From Actinomycetes bacterium (GTDB lineage Bacteria > Actinomycetota > Acidimicrobiia > Acidimicrobiales > CADCSY01): DNA of 16,218 nt. A program made the position numbers and the translations under genes. The stretch's first letter is position 1, and each line of letters starts with the position of its first letter. Below, piece by piece: positions 7,214 to 12,935 of the stretch. The notes below the pieces were generated by a model. That model saw nothing but the letters and a program-made list of their open reading frames with translations, did not search any database and had not been told where the DNA came from. The stretch is from contig JAODBP010000036.1 of the NCBI GenBank assembly GCA_025464025.1, positions 1 through 16,218 of the forward strand, in the 5' to 3' direction.

Positions 7214-7943
7214 GCCGGTGGACCTTTCCGGGCCCCGCCTGGTCGCGGGGCATGACGAGGAGGGTGTCGATGTTCACGTGGCTCGGGCGGGTGACGACGA
7301 AGGCGATGCAGTCGGCGATGTCATCAGCGGTGAGGGGAGTGGTGCGGTCGTAGACCGCCGCGGCGCGCGCCGCGTCGCCGTCGAAGCGCACGACGCTGAA
7401 CTCGGTCTCGACCATCCCTGGATCGATCTCGCTGACCCGGATCGGCGTGCCGAGCAGCTCGGACCGGAGGACCTTCGTCATGGCCCGCAGGGCGAACTTC
7501 GCCGCGTTGTAGCCGGCGCCGCCTTCGTAGGGTTCCCAGCCGGCGATCGAGCCGATCATCACGATGTGGCCGTCGCCGCTGGCCTCGAGCTTGGGGAGGA
7601 AGGCCTGGGTGGCGCGGAGGGTGCCGAGGACGTTGGCGTCGTACATCTGGCGCCACTGCTCCTCGTCGGCGCTGGCCACCGGGTCGAGGCCGAGGGCGCC
7701 GCCGGCGTTGTTCACCAGGACCCGGCAGTCGCCCACCTCGGCGGCGAACGCCTCGACCGAGGCCGGGTCGGTCACGTCGAGGACCAGGGCCCGGGCGCCG
7801 ATCGGCTCGGCCACCTCGCGGAGCCGGTCGAGCCGGCGGGCGCCGACGACCACGTCGAAGCCCTCTGTCGCCAGCCGCCGAGCGGTGGCGGCGCCGATGC
7901 CGCTGCTGGCGCCGGTGACGACGGCGGTGCCCCGGTCAGGCAT
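7206..7943 (-). CDS. Short-chain dehydrogenase/reductase (classical SDR)
   Basis: This 245-residue NAD(P)-dependent oxidoreductase has the cofactor-binding TGASSGIG (10-17), the structural NNAG (78-81), the active-site N104 in DANVLG, S132 in GSIAG, and the catalytic YNAAK (Y145, K149). ARR at 35-37 after the second strand suggests NADP(H) preference. The PGMVETEF stretch (175-182) is the usual region after the active site. The start ATG overlaps the upstream DedA gene by 8 nt (ATGCCTGA), and its own stop overlaps DUF885 by 8 nt, so the three genes look like a tight translationally coupled unit. Substrate is not predictable; neighbouring acyl-CoA and diiron genes make a lipid-derived ketone or alcohol possible, but that is a guess. 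Confidence 0.94.
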   Translation of the reverse strand: MPDRGTAVVTGASSGIGAATARRLATEGFDVVVGARRLDRLREVAEPIGARALVLDVTDPASVEAFAAEVGDCRVLVNNAGGALGLDPVASADEEQWRQMYDANVLGTLRATQAFLPKLEASGDGHIVMIGSIAGWEPYEGGAGYNAAKFALRAMTKVLRSELLGTPIRVSEIDPGMVETEFSVVRFDGDAARAAAVYDRTTPLTADDIADCIAFVVTRPSHVNIDTLLVMPRDQAGPGKVHRHD

Positions 7944-8622
7944 CGTCCGACGCAGCCTCCTGCTCCTCGGCGTCGACCTCGGCCTCGAGCTCGGACGCCA
8001 TCTCGGTCGGGGACTCGATGGGGTTGCCGCCCCGCAGCAGCGTGATGGCGATGAAGATGAACGACGCCCCGACCAGCCACCACTGGTAGCGCTGGATGAG
8101 CTCGAGGGCGTCCTTGAGCTCGTCGCGGAAGGCGTGGCCGGCGAGGCGGAACAGCACCAGACGCCCGATCGTGCCGACCACGTTGAGGACGATGAAGGTG
8201 CGGACCTTCATCTTCCCGGCGCCGGCCAGGAGGCAGAAGTAGAAGCTCGGGGCGATGAGGATGACGAGCGGGGCGACCTTGCCGAACCAGCGCTGGCCGG
8301 TCTTGATCATCCCGCTGTCGTCGCCCATCTTGCGCTCGGCCCAGGTGACGGCGGCCTCGCCGTACTGGCGCCCGATGAGGAAGGCGACGGGGTCGGTCGA
8401 CACCAGTCGGAGGAAGCCGACGATGAAGAACGACGCGGCACCGAGCTGCGGGGTGGCGAGCAGCAGCCACCGGTTCCGCGGGTTGATGGCGATCTGGAGG
8501 AGCGGGTGGTCGTTGATCAGGTGCGGCCCGATGATGTCGCCGACGTAGCCCGCGACCATCGAGACGATGAAGGGCGCCAACAGCCAGGGCAGCGGGATCC
8601 GACGAGGCTCCCGCTCATCCAT
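7936..8622 (-). CDS. DedA / VTT-domain (SNARE-associated) membrane protein
   Basis: This is a 228-residue membrane protein with hydrophobic segments near residues 12-32, 52-75, 115-135, 142-162 and 180-197, with a VTT-like core (FLIGRQYGE at 81-89, then the re-entrant and helical stretch ending VVGTIGRL at 148-155). Some DedA/VTT relatives flip lipid carriers or affect membrane potential and resistance; the activity here is inferred. The C-terminus after residue 203 is a charged, Glu/Asp/Ala-rich cytosolic tail. A much longer open frame continues upstream, but the real start is the ATG at 8620-8622: the hydrophobic protein begins right after it, the frame upstream is antisense to the acyl-CoA synthetase, and a TANNNT element lies 7 nt before it. 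It is the first gene of the minus-strand operon and overlaps the SDR gene by 8 nt. Confidence 0.87.
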   Translation of the reverse strand: MDEREPRRIPLPWLLAPFIVSMVAGYVGDIIGPHLINDHPLLQIAINPRNRWLLLATPQLGAASFFIVGFLRLVSTDPVAFLIGRQYGEAAVTWAERKMGDDSGMIKTGQRWFGKVAPLVILIAPSFYFCLLAGAGKMKVRTFIVLNVVGTIGRLVLFRLAGHAFRDELKDALELIQRYQWWLVGASFIFIAITLLRGGNPIESPTEMASELEAEVDAEEQEAASDDA

Positions 8623-8667
8623 CCAGCGGAGCCTACAGTCGCGCCCACCTGACGACGGGGGGGCCTC
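8623..8667. promoter_or_regulatory. 45-bp divergent promoter region with two overlapping TANNNT -10 elements
   Basis: On the minus strand TAGGCT (8635 down to 8630) ends 7 nt before the DedA ATG, the spacing expected for a leaderless actinobacterial transcript. On the plus strand TACAGT (8634-8639) would start an mRNA near 8646, leaving a short leader with a G7 Shine-Dalgarno-like run (8657-8663) 4 nt before the ATG at 8668. The two hexamers share two bases, so the promoters would compete. No convincing -35 is visible for either. Confidence 0.5.
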
Positions 8668-10281
8668 ATGCAGGGACTCATGCAGGACACGCCGCTCACG
8701 CTGGACCACTTCTTCCGGCGTGGCGAGCAGCTCTTCGCGTCGAAGGAGGTCGTCACCGCGACGCCCGACGGCCTCCAGCGGCGGACCTACGCGCAGTGGG
8801 CCGACCGCAGCCGGCGGGTGGCCACCGTCCTCGACCAGCTCGGCGTCTCGGCCGATGGTCGGGTCGGCTCGTTCGCCTGGAACACGGGCGACCACCTCGA
8901 CCTCTGGTACTCGGTGCCGTGCTCGGGTCGGGTCCTCCACACGCTCAACATCCGGCTCTTCCCCGAGCAGCTCACCTACATCGTCAACCACGCCGCCGAC
9001 GAGGTGATCTTCGCCAACCGGTCGCTGCTCGGACTCCTGGCACCGTTGGTGCCGACGTTCACGACCGTGCGCCACGTCGTCGTGATGGACGACGGGATGG
9101 GCGAGGTCCCCGAGATCGCGGGGGTCGAGGTGCACGACTACGAGGCCCTCCTCGCCGGGGCCGAGCCCCACCCGCTCGAGGTCGTCCGGGACGAGAGCAC
9201 CGCCGCGGCCATGTGCTACACGAGCGGCACGACCGGCAACCCCAAGGGCGTCGTCTACAGCCACCGGTCGATCTGGCTGCACACGATGGCGGCCATGACG
9301 TCGTCGGGCCTGACGCTGGGCGAAGGGGACAAGGCGCTCGTGATCGTGCCGATGTTCCACGCCAACGCCTGGGGCATCGCCCACGCCGGCCCGGCGTCCG
9401 GGGCCACCCTGGTCATGCCTGGCGCCAACCTGGCCCCGGCCGCCCTCGCCGCCCTGATCGAGTCCGAGCGGGTGACCGTCGCCGCCGGCGTCCCGACGAT
9501 CTGGATGGGCATGCTCCCCGAGCTGGAGACGCACGACCTGTCGAGCCTGCGCTGCGCCATGTCGGGCGGGTCGGCCCTGCCGGTGTCGGTGGCCGACGCC
9601 TTCGAGGCCGGCACCGGCGTGGCGCTCCGCCAGGGCTGGGGCATGACCGAGACCAGCCCGGTGTGCTCGCTCTACAAGCCCAAGTCGACCCTGGCCGACG
9701 GTGGCCGGGAGGAGCGCACGAGCGTGGGCTTCGTGCTCCCCGGCGTCGACTTCCGCGTCGTCGACCCCGACTCGGGCGAGCCGCAGGCGTGGGACGGCAC
9801 CTCGACCGGCGAGCTCCAGGTGGCGGGGCCGTGGATCGCCCGCGACTACTACGACGACGACCGGGCCGGCGAGTCGTTCACCGACGACGGCTGGCTCCGC
9901 ACCGGCGACGTGGCCCGGGTCGACCCCGAGGGCTACGTGTACCTCGTCGACCGGACCAAGGACCTGGTGAAGTCGGGCGGGGAGTGGATCAGCTCGAACG
10001 AGCTGGAGAACGAGATCATGGCCCACCCGAAGGTGGCCGAGGCCGCCGTGATCGGGGTGTCGCACCCGAAGTGGACCGAGCGCCCGCTCGCCGTCGTCGT
10101 GCTGAAGCCGGGCGAGACGCTCACGCTCGAGGAGCTCAACGCCTTCCTCGACGGCCGGGTCGCCAAGTGGTGGCTGCCCGACGACGTCGTCACCGTCGAC
10201 GAGATCCCCAAGACCTCGGTCGGCAAGTTCTCGAAGAAGACCCTCCGCGAGCAGTTCGCCGGCTACGTCCTCCCGTCCTGA
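8668..10281 (+). CDS. AMP-forming fatty acyl-CoA synthetase (FadD-like)
   Basis: This is a 537-residue ANL-superfamily adenylating enzyme that activates a fatty acid through an acyl-AMP to the acyl-CoA thioester. Core motifs are the P-loop YTSGTTGNPKGV (184-195), GWGMTETSP (323-331, acid- and adenine-binding), RTGD with D414 (411-414) and R429 in DRTKDLVKSGGEWIS (428-442). The C-terminal catalytic lysine is K520 in PKTSVGKFSKK (514-524). WKPP/FHxNAW-like features (MFHANAWG, 229-236) fit medium- or long-chain acyl-CoA synthetases rather than acetyl-CoA synthetase. ATG at 8668 is preceded by a G-run; a second ATG four codons on is also possible. The TGA stop lies inside copy 2 of the dispersed repeat. 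The acid chain length cannot be set from sequence alone. TetR1 follows on the same strand and may regulate this gene. Confidence 0.94.
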   Translation: MQGLMQDTPLTLDHFFRRGEQLFASKEVVTATPDGLQRRTYAQWADRSRRVATVLDQLGVSADGRVGSFAWNTGDHLDLWYSVPCSGRVLHTLNIRLFPEQLTYIVNHAADEVIFANRSLLGLLAPLVPTFTTVRHVVVMDDGMGEVPEIAGVEVHDYEALLAGAEPHPLEVVRDESTAAAMCYTSGTTGNPKGVVYSHRSIWLHTMAAMTSSGLTLGEGDKALVIVPMFHANAWGIAHAGPASGATLVMPGANLAPAALAALIESERVTVAAGVPTIWMGMLPELETHDLSSLRCAMSGGSALPVSVADAFEAGTGVALRQGWGMTETSPVCSLYKPKSTLADGGREERTSVGFVLPGVDFRVVDPDSGEPQAWDGTSTGELQVAGPWIARDYYDDDRAGESFTDDGWLRTGDVARVDPEGYVYLVDRTKDLVKSGGEWISSNELENEIMAHPKVAEAAVIGVSHPKWTERPLAVVVLKPGETLTLEELNAFLDGRVAKWWLPDDVVTVDEIPKTSVGKFSKKTLREQFAGYVLPS

Positions 10282-10335
10282 TGGTCTCGCTCCGCAGGCT
10301 CCGCTCGACTCCCTCTGCTCGCTGGCGCTCCCGAC
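10278..10335 (+). repeat. Dispersed repeat, copy 2 (58 bp), from acyl-CoA synthetase stop to TetR1 leader
   Basis: This copy matches 5478-5536 in the same orientation: a 33-base identical left block and a 21-base identical right block separated by CCCT instead of GCCGC. Its second to fourth bases (10279-10281) are the TGA stop of the acyl-CoA synthetase. Its right end abuts GAGGGG (10336-10341), the probable Shine-Dalgarno of TetR1. It therefore fills most of the 69-nt gap between the two genes. No target-site duplication is evident. Confidence 0.85.
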
Positions 10336-10350
10336 GAGGGGCCGCATGAC

Positions 10351-10902
10351 GTGAACGAGGCGCGGGCGAACCTGCTGGAGGCGACGTACCGCTGCATCGC
10401 TCGGGACGGGTTGCACGGCACGACCGTCGACGCCGCAGCGCGGGAGGCCGGGGTGTCCCGGGCGACGGTGTACCGCTGGTTCCAGGGCGGCCGGGAGCAG
10501 CTGCTCAACGAGACGATCGCCTGGCAGACCGACCGGTTCTTCGAGGACCTCGCCGTCGAGGTGGCCGGGAGCGCCACCTTCGAGGAGGTCGTGACCCGCG
10601 CCCTCGTGTCGGCCCACCAGTGGGTGGTCGGCCACGAGGTCCTCCAGCGGCTGCTCGACACCGAGGCGGGCCAGCTCCTGCCCCCGATCGTGGAGGAGAT
10701 GCGGAAGCTGGTCCCGGCCATCGGCCGCTTCGTCGAGCCCTACCTGGTGGCCGAGGGCGTGACCGACCCCGCGGCGAAGGGGGAGTACGTCGCCCGCATC
10801 GTCGTGTCGATGCTCGGCTCGCCCGGCCGCTGGGACCTCGACGATCCAGCCCAGGTCGCCGAGCTCGTCCGCACGGAGATCGTGGCCGGCGTCCTGGCGT
10901 AG
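10351..10902 (+). CDS. TetR-family transcriptional regulator (TetR1)
   Basis: This 183-residue regulator has an N-terminal TetR helix-turn-helix. The helices span about 25-44 and include the typical AREAGVSRATVYRWF (30-44). A helical ligand-binding and dimerisation domain follows. The GTG start is supported by GAGGGG (10336-10341), 9 nt upstream; the nearer ATG at 10346 opens a frame that stops at once. The gene follows the acyl-CoA synthetase by 69 nt. The protein aligns along its whole length with TetR2 (for example REAGVSRATVY, HE-LQ-LL and EYVARIV / EWVARIV), so the two are paralogues. Ligand unknown; an acyl-CoA or fatty acid is plausible given the neighbour. The 14-bp palindrome just after its stop is a candidate operator. 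Confidence 0.92.
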   Translation: MNEARANLLEATYRCIARDGLHGTTVDAAAREAGVSRATVYRWFQGGREQLLNETIAWQTDRFFEDLAVEVAGSATFEEVVTRALVSAHQWVVGHEVLQRLLDTEAGQLLPPIVEEMRKLVPAIGRFVEPYLVAEGVTDPAAKGEYVARIVVSMLGSPGRWDLDDPAQVAELVRTEIVAGVLA

Positions 10903-10909
10903 CCCACGT

Positions 10910-10923
10910 GTTTCCGCGGAAAC
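10910..10923. promoter_or_regulatory. 14-bp perfect palindrome, candidate operator
   Basis: GTTTCCGCGGAAAC is exactly self-complementary and begins 8 nt after the TetR1 stop codon. It has no loop, so it suits a dimeric DNA-binding protein rather than an RNA terminator. CACGTG, a 6-bp palindrome, overlaps its left edge (10905-10910). Binding by TetR1 or TetR2 is inferred only from location. Confidence 0.5.
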
Positions 10924-10970
10924 CGGCGAGCTCGCGCGGGTCCCGTTCGCCGGGCCGAATCGCTGAGATG

Positions 10971-11007
10971 TGGACGGTTGTCGGGGCATGTCGCCAAGAA
11001 CCGTCCA
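10971..11007. promoter_or_regulatory. 9-bp perfect inverted repeat (stem-loop or spaced operator)
   Basis: TGGACGGTT (10971-10979) and AACCGTCCA (10999-11007) are exact inverted repeats separated by 19 nt. As RNA it would form a 9-bp stem. As DNA the half-site centres are 28 bp apart, close to the 22-bp spacing seen between the half-sites of the promoter palindrome further right. No T-tract follows, so a standard intrinsic terminator is unlikely. Confidence 0.45.
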
Positions 11008-11020
11008 GAACTCGGACTCT

Positions 11021-11041
11021 GCCGGCCCGCGGCGGGCCGGC
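11021..11041. terminator. Very G+C-rich hairpin, possible terminator of the TetR1 transcript
   Basis: GCCGGCCCGC (11021-11030) is the exact reverse complement of GCGGGCCGGC (11032-11041), with one base between. A realistic RNA fold has an 8-bp stem (GCCGGCCC with GGGCCGGC) and a 5-nt loop. It lies 118 nt after TetR1 and 40 nt before the TetR2 -35. No U-tract follows, so the terminator call rests on the position and strength of the stem only. Confidence 0.4.
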
Positions 11042-11080
11042 GGCTTGGGGGCCGAACCGGGGCAAAGTGCGCCCTCGACC

Positions 11081-11118
11081 TTGACGATGAGACGGAAAGT
11101 GGCTTAGTGTCTCATGTG
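11081..11118 (+). promoter_or_regulatory. Promoter of TetR2 with embedded 29-bp TetR-type operator
   Basis: TTGACG (11081-11086) and TAGTGT (11105-11110) are good -35 and -10 hexamers with an 18-bp spacer. The -10 ends 5 nt before a GTG (11116) and 8 nt before the ATG (11119), so the mRNA is probably leaderless. ATGAGAC (11087-11093) and GTCTCAT (11109-11115) are perfect 7-bp inverted repeats separated by 15 bp. The palindrome covers the spacer and -10, exactly where a repressor would block polymerase. Autoregulation of TetR2 and its co-transcribed diiron gene is the natural reading, by inference. Confidence 0.7.
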
Positions 11119-11745
11119 ATGGCGGTCACAGAGGCCACTGGCCCGACCGATGGCGCGAGGACTGCGGGCGACCCCCCCTCGACCCGCGTCCTCGGCGCCA
11201 CCATCGCGTGCCTCGGCCGCTGGGGCCTGGGCAAGACGACCCTCGACGACATCGCCCGCGAGGCGGGCGTGAGCCGGGCCACCGTCTACCGGCTCTTCCC
11301 GGGCGGCAAGGACACCGTGGTGCGGGCCGCCGTGGCCAACGAGCTGCTCGCCTTCGAGCAGGCGCTCGCCGTCCGGCTCGCCGGCCTCACCACCCTCGAG
11401 GACGTGCTCGTCACGTCGCTCACCTTCGCCACCGAGTCGGTGCGCCAGCACGAGGCCCTCCAGTTCCTCCTGGCCCATGAGCCCGACCAGGTCCTGCCCC
11501 ACCTGGCCTTCGCCCGCTTCGACCAGGTCCTCGCCGGCGCCGCCGCCATCGGCAGCCCCTGGCTCGAGCCCCACCTCGGCGTCGAGGGCGCGGCCCGGGC
11601 CGCCGAGTGGGTGGCCCGCATCGTCCTCTCCTACGCCCTCGCCCCCAGCACGCACTTCGACCTCGGCGAACCCCACGACGCTCGCCGCTTCACCCAGACG
11701 TTCCTGCTCCCAGGACTCCAAGGAAAGGCAGACCCCCATGGCTGA
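11119..11745 (+). CDS. TetR-family transcriptional regulator (TetR2)
   Basis: From the ATG at 11119 the protein has 208 residues: a 20-residue polar N-terminal arm, a TetR helix-turn-helix (about 39-60, DDIAREAGVSRATVYRLF), and a helical C-terminal domain resembling that of TetR1. The frame stays open upstream to a TTG near 10978, but those codons would run through the promoter, palindrome and hairpins, so I reject the longer form; GTG at 11116 is the only close alternative. Its end overlaps the diiron gene by 8 nt (ATGGCTGA), so regulator and enzyme are made together. The palindrome at 11087-11115 is its likely operator. The ligand is unknown; a substrate or product of the diiron enzyme is a reasonable guess. 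Confidence 0.9.
   Translation: MAVTEATGPTDGARTAGDPPSTRVLGATIACLGRWGLGKTTLDDIAREAGVSRATVYRLFPGGKDTVVRAAVANELLAFEQALAVRLAGLTTLEDVLVTSLTFATESVRQHEALQFLLAHEPDQVLPHLAFARFDQVLAGAAAIGSPWLEPHLGVEGAARAAEWVARIVLSYALAPSTHFDLGEPHDARRFTQTFLLPGLQGKADPHG
11721..11728 (+). promoter_or_regulatory. Ribosome binding site of the diiron gene
   Basis: AGGAAAGG lies 9 nt before the ATG at 11738, within the last codons of TetR2. It fixes the start of the diiron protein despite an open frame extending well upstream. Confidence 0.75.
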
Positions 11746-12868
11746 CCTGCTGCCCCGCACCGACGAGGAGATCCTCGGCCGCGTCGACGTCAACGACATC
11801 GACTCGATCCTCGCCATCACCACGGTCGACGACGGCAAGCCCGGGATGGACGTGAAGAGCGTCTACGACACCCACTTCACGTGGGACTACGAGCAGGGCT
11901 CCCGGGCCAAGCTCGCCCGGCTCTACGAGAAGGCCAAGACCAGCCAGTGGAACGGCCAGACCGACCTGCCGTGGGACACCGACGTCGACCAGGAGAAGGT
12001 CGTGGCCGCCAACGCCGCCGCCGCCAACGGCATGGACGGCAACATCGACTGGTCGGGCACCCAGATGGCGAAGTGGGGCGACAAGGAGTGGCTCCAGTTC
12101 GGCATCGAGAGCCAGAACTGGACCCTCTCGCAGTTCATGCACGGCGAGCAGGGCGCCCTCATCTGCACCTCCCGCATCGTGGAGACGGTGCCGTGGATCG
12201 ACGCCAAGTACTACGCGTCGACCCAGGTGATGGACGAGGCCCGCCACGTCGAGGTCTTCGCCAAGTACCTCGACGAGAAGCTCTCCGGCCACTACCCGCT
12301 CAACGCCCACCTGCGGATGCTGCTCGAGGACATCATCGCCGACAGCCGGTGGGACATGACCTACCTCGGCATGCAGATCATGGTGGAGGGCCTGGCCCTG
12401 GCCGCCTTCGGCTTCATGCACCAGCTCAGCACCGAGCCCCTGCTCAAGCAGCTCCTCCGCTACGTGATGAGCGACGAGGCCCGCCACGTGGCCTTCGGCG
12501 TGCTCAGCCTGCAGGACTACTACGCCGACCTCAGCTCCAAGGAGCTGCTCGAGCGCCAGGAGTTCGCCTTCGAGGCCGCCGTCCGCATGCGCGACCGGTT
12601 CCTCCAGCAGGAGGTGTGGGACCGGCTCGGCGTCGACGTCAAGGTCGCCTGCGCCATGGTGAAGGACGCCCCCGACCGCCAGCTCTTCCAGCAGCTCCTG
12701 TTCTCGAAGATCGTCCCGAACTGCAAGAAGCTCGGCCTGCTCGACGCCAACGAGGGCTGGCTGCGGCACCGCTTCGAGGAGATCGGCGTCATCCAGTTCG
12801 AGGACATGCCCGACACCGGCGAGGAGTACGCGATGTTCCAGCTCGCGGAGGGCGAGCTCGCGTCGTAG
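11738..12868 (+). CDS. Ferritin-like diiron protein (class II diiron oxygenase/desaturase-like)
   Basis: This 376-residue soluble protein carries two complete diiron half-sites with identical spacing: E137-X28-DEARH (E167, H170) and E217-X28-DEARH (E247, H250). The pattern E-X28-37-DEXRH, twice, is the signature of class II diiron-carboxylate enzymes such as soluble acyl-ACP desaturases and bacterial multicomponent monooxygenases. A four-helix bundle binding two irons and activating O2 is therefore expected. The N-terminal WNGQTDLPWDTDVD region (71-84) recalls diiron oxygenases acting on CoA thioesters, which is recollection rather than a search. The ATG has AGGAAAGG 9 nt upstream and overlaps TetR2 by 8 nt, so expression is probably controlled by TetR2. 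No ferredoxin or reductase gene is adjacent, so the electron donor must be elsewhere. Substrate unknown; hydroxylation, desaturation or N-oxidation are all possible. Confidence 0.88.
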   Translation: MADLLPRTDEEILGRVDVNDIDSILAITTVDDGKPGMDVKSVYDTHFTWDYEQGSRAKLARLYEKAKTSQWNGQTDLPWDTDVDQEKVVAANAAAANGMDGNIDWSGTQMAKWGDKEWLQFGIESQNWTLSQFMHGEQGALICTSRIVETVPWIDAKYYASTQVMDEARHVEVFAKYLDEKLSGHYPLNAHLRMLLEDIIADSRWDMTYLGMQIMVEGLALAAFGFMHQLSTEPLLKQLLRYVMSDEARHVAFGVLSLQDYYADLSSKELLERQEFAFEAAVRMRDRFLQQEVWDRLGVDVKVACAMVKDAPDRQLFQQLLFSKIVPNCKKLGLLDANEGWLRHRFEEIGVIQFEDMPDTGEEYAMFQLAEGELAS

Positions 12869-12923
12869 CCGTCGGTGGCACAAACCTGACCGAACCCGTC
12901 CGGGGTACGCATCCCCCTCGGAG

Positions 12924-12935
12924 TAGCCTCGCCGG
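12924..12935 (+). promoter_or_regulatory. Leaderless-type promoter of the winged-helix gene
   Basis: TAGCCT (12924-12929) fits TANNNT and ends 6 nt before the GTG start at 12936. No Shine-Dalgarno fits between them. The 67-nt gap after the diiron gene shows no clear terminator; a GGGG/CCCC pair with a 7-nt loop (12902-12916) is the only small stem noticed. No good -35 at normal spacing is seen. This promoter may also drive dapA and rnj. Confidence 0.5.

Noticed and set aside
4664..7255. 863-codon plus-strand frame opposite the HAD and DUF885 genes
   Set aside because: Antisense shadow without domains; the minus-strand genes carry complete catalytic motifs.
5478..10335. Composite transposon bounded by the two 58/59-bp repeats
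   Set aside because: The repeats are in direct orientation and enclose ordinary genes on both strands (DUF885, SDR, DedA, acyl-CoA synthetase). There is no transposase or integrase, and no target duplication was found.
8623..10989. Very long minus-strand open frame joined to the DedA gene, running antisense through the acyl-CoA synthetase and TetR1
   Set aside because: The upstream part has Arg/Val/Gly/Asp-rich composition typical of antisense frames in high-G+C genes and no domain. The acyl-CoA synthetase on the other strand has all its motifs.
10971..11041. Classical rho-independent terminator
   Set aside because: Stems are present but no T-tract follows either, so the standard definition is not met; the G+C hairpin is listed only as a possible terminator.
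10978..11118. N-terminal extension of TetR2 to a TTG at 10978
   Set aside because: It would translate through the inverted repeats and the TTGACG/TAGTGT promoter. The ATG at 11119 gives a normal TetR length.
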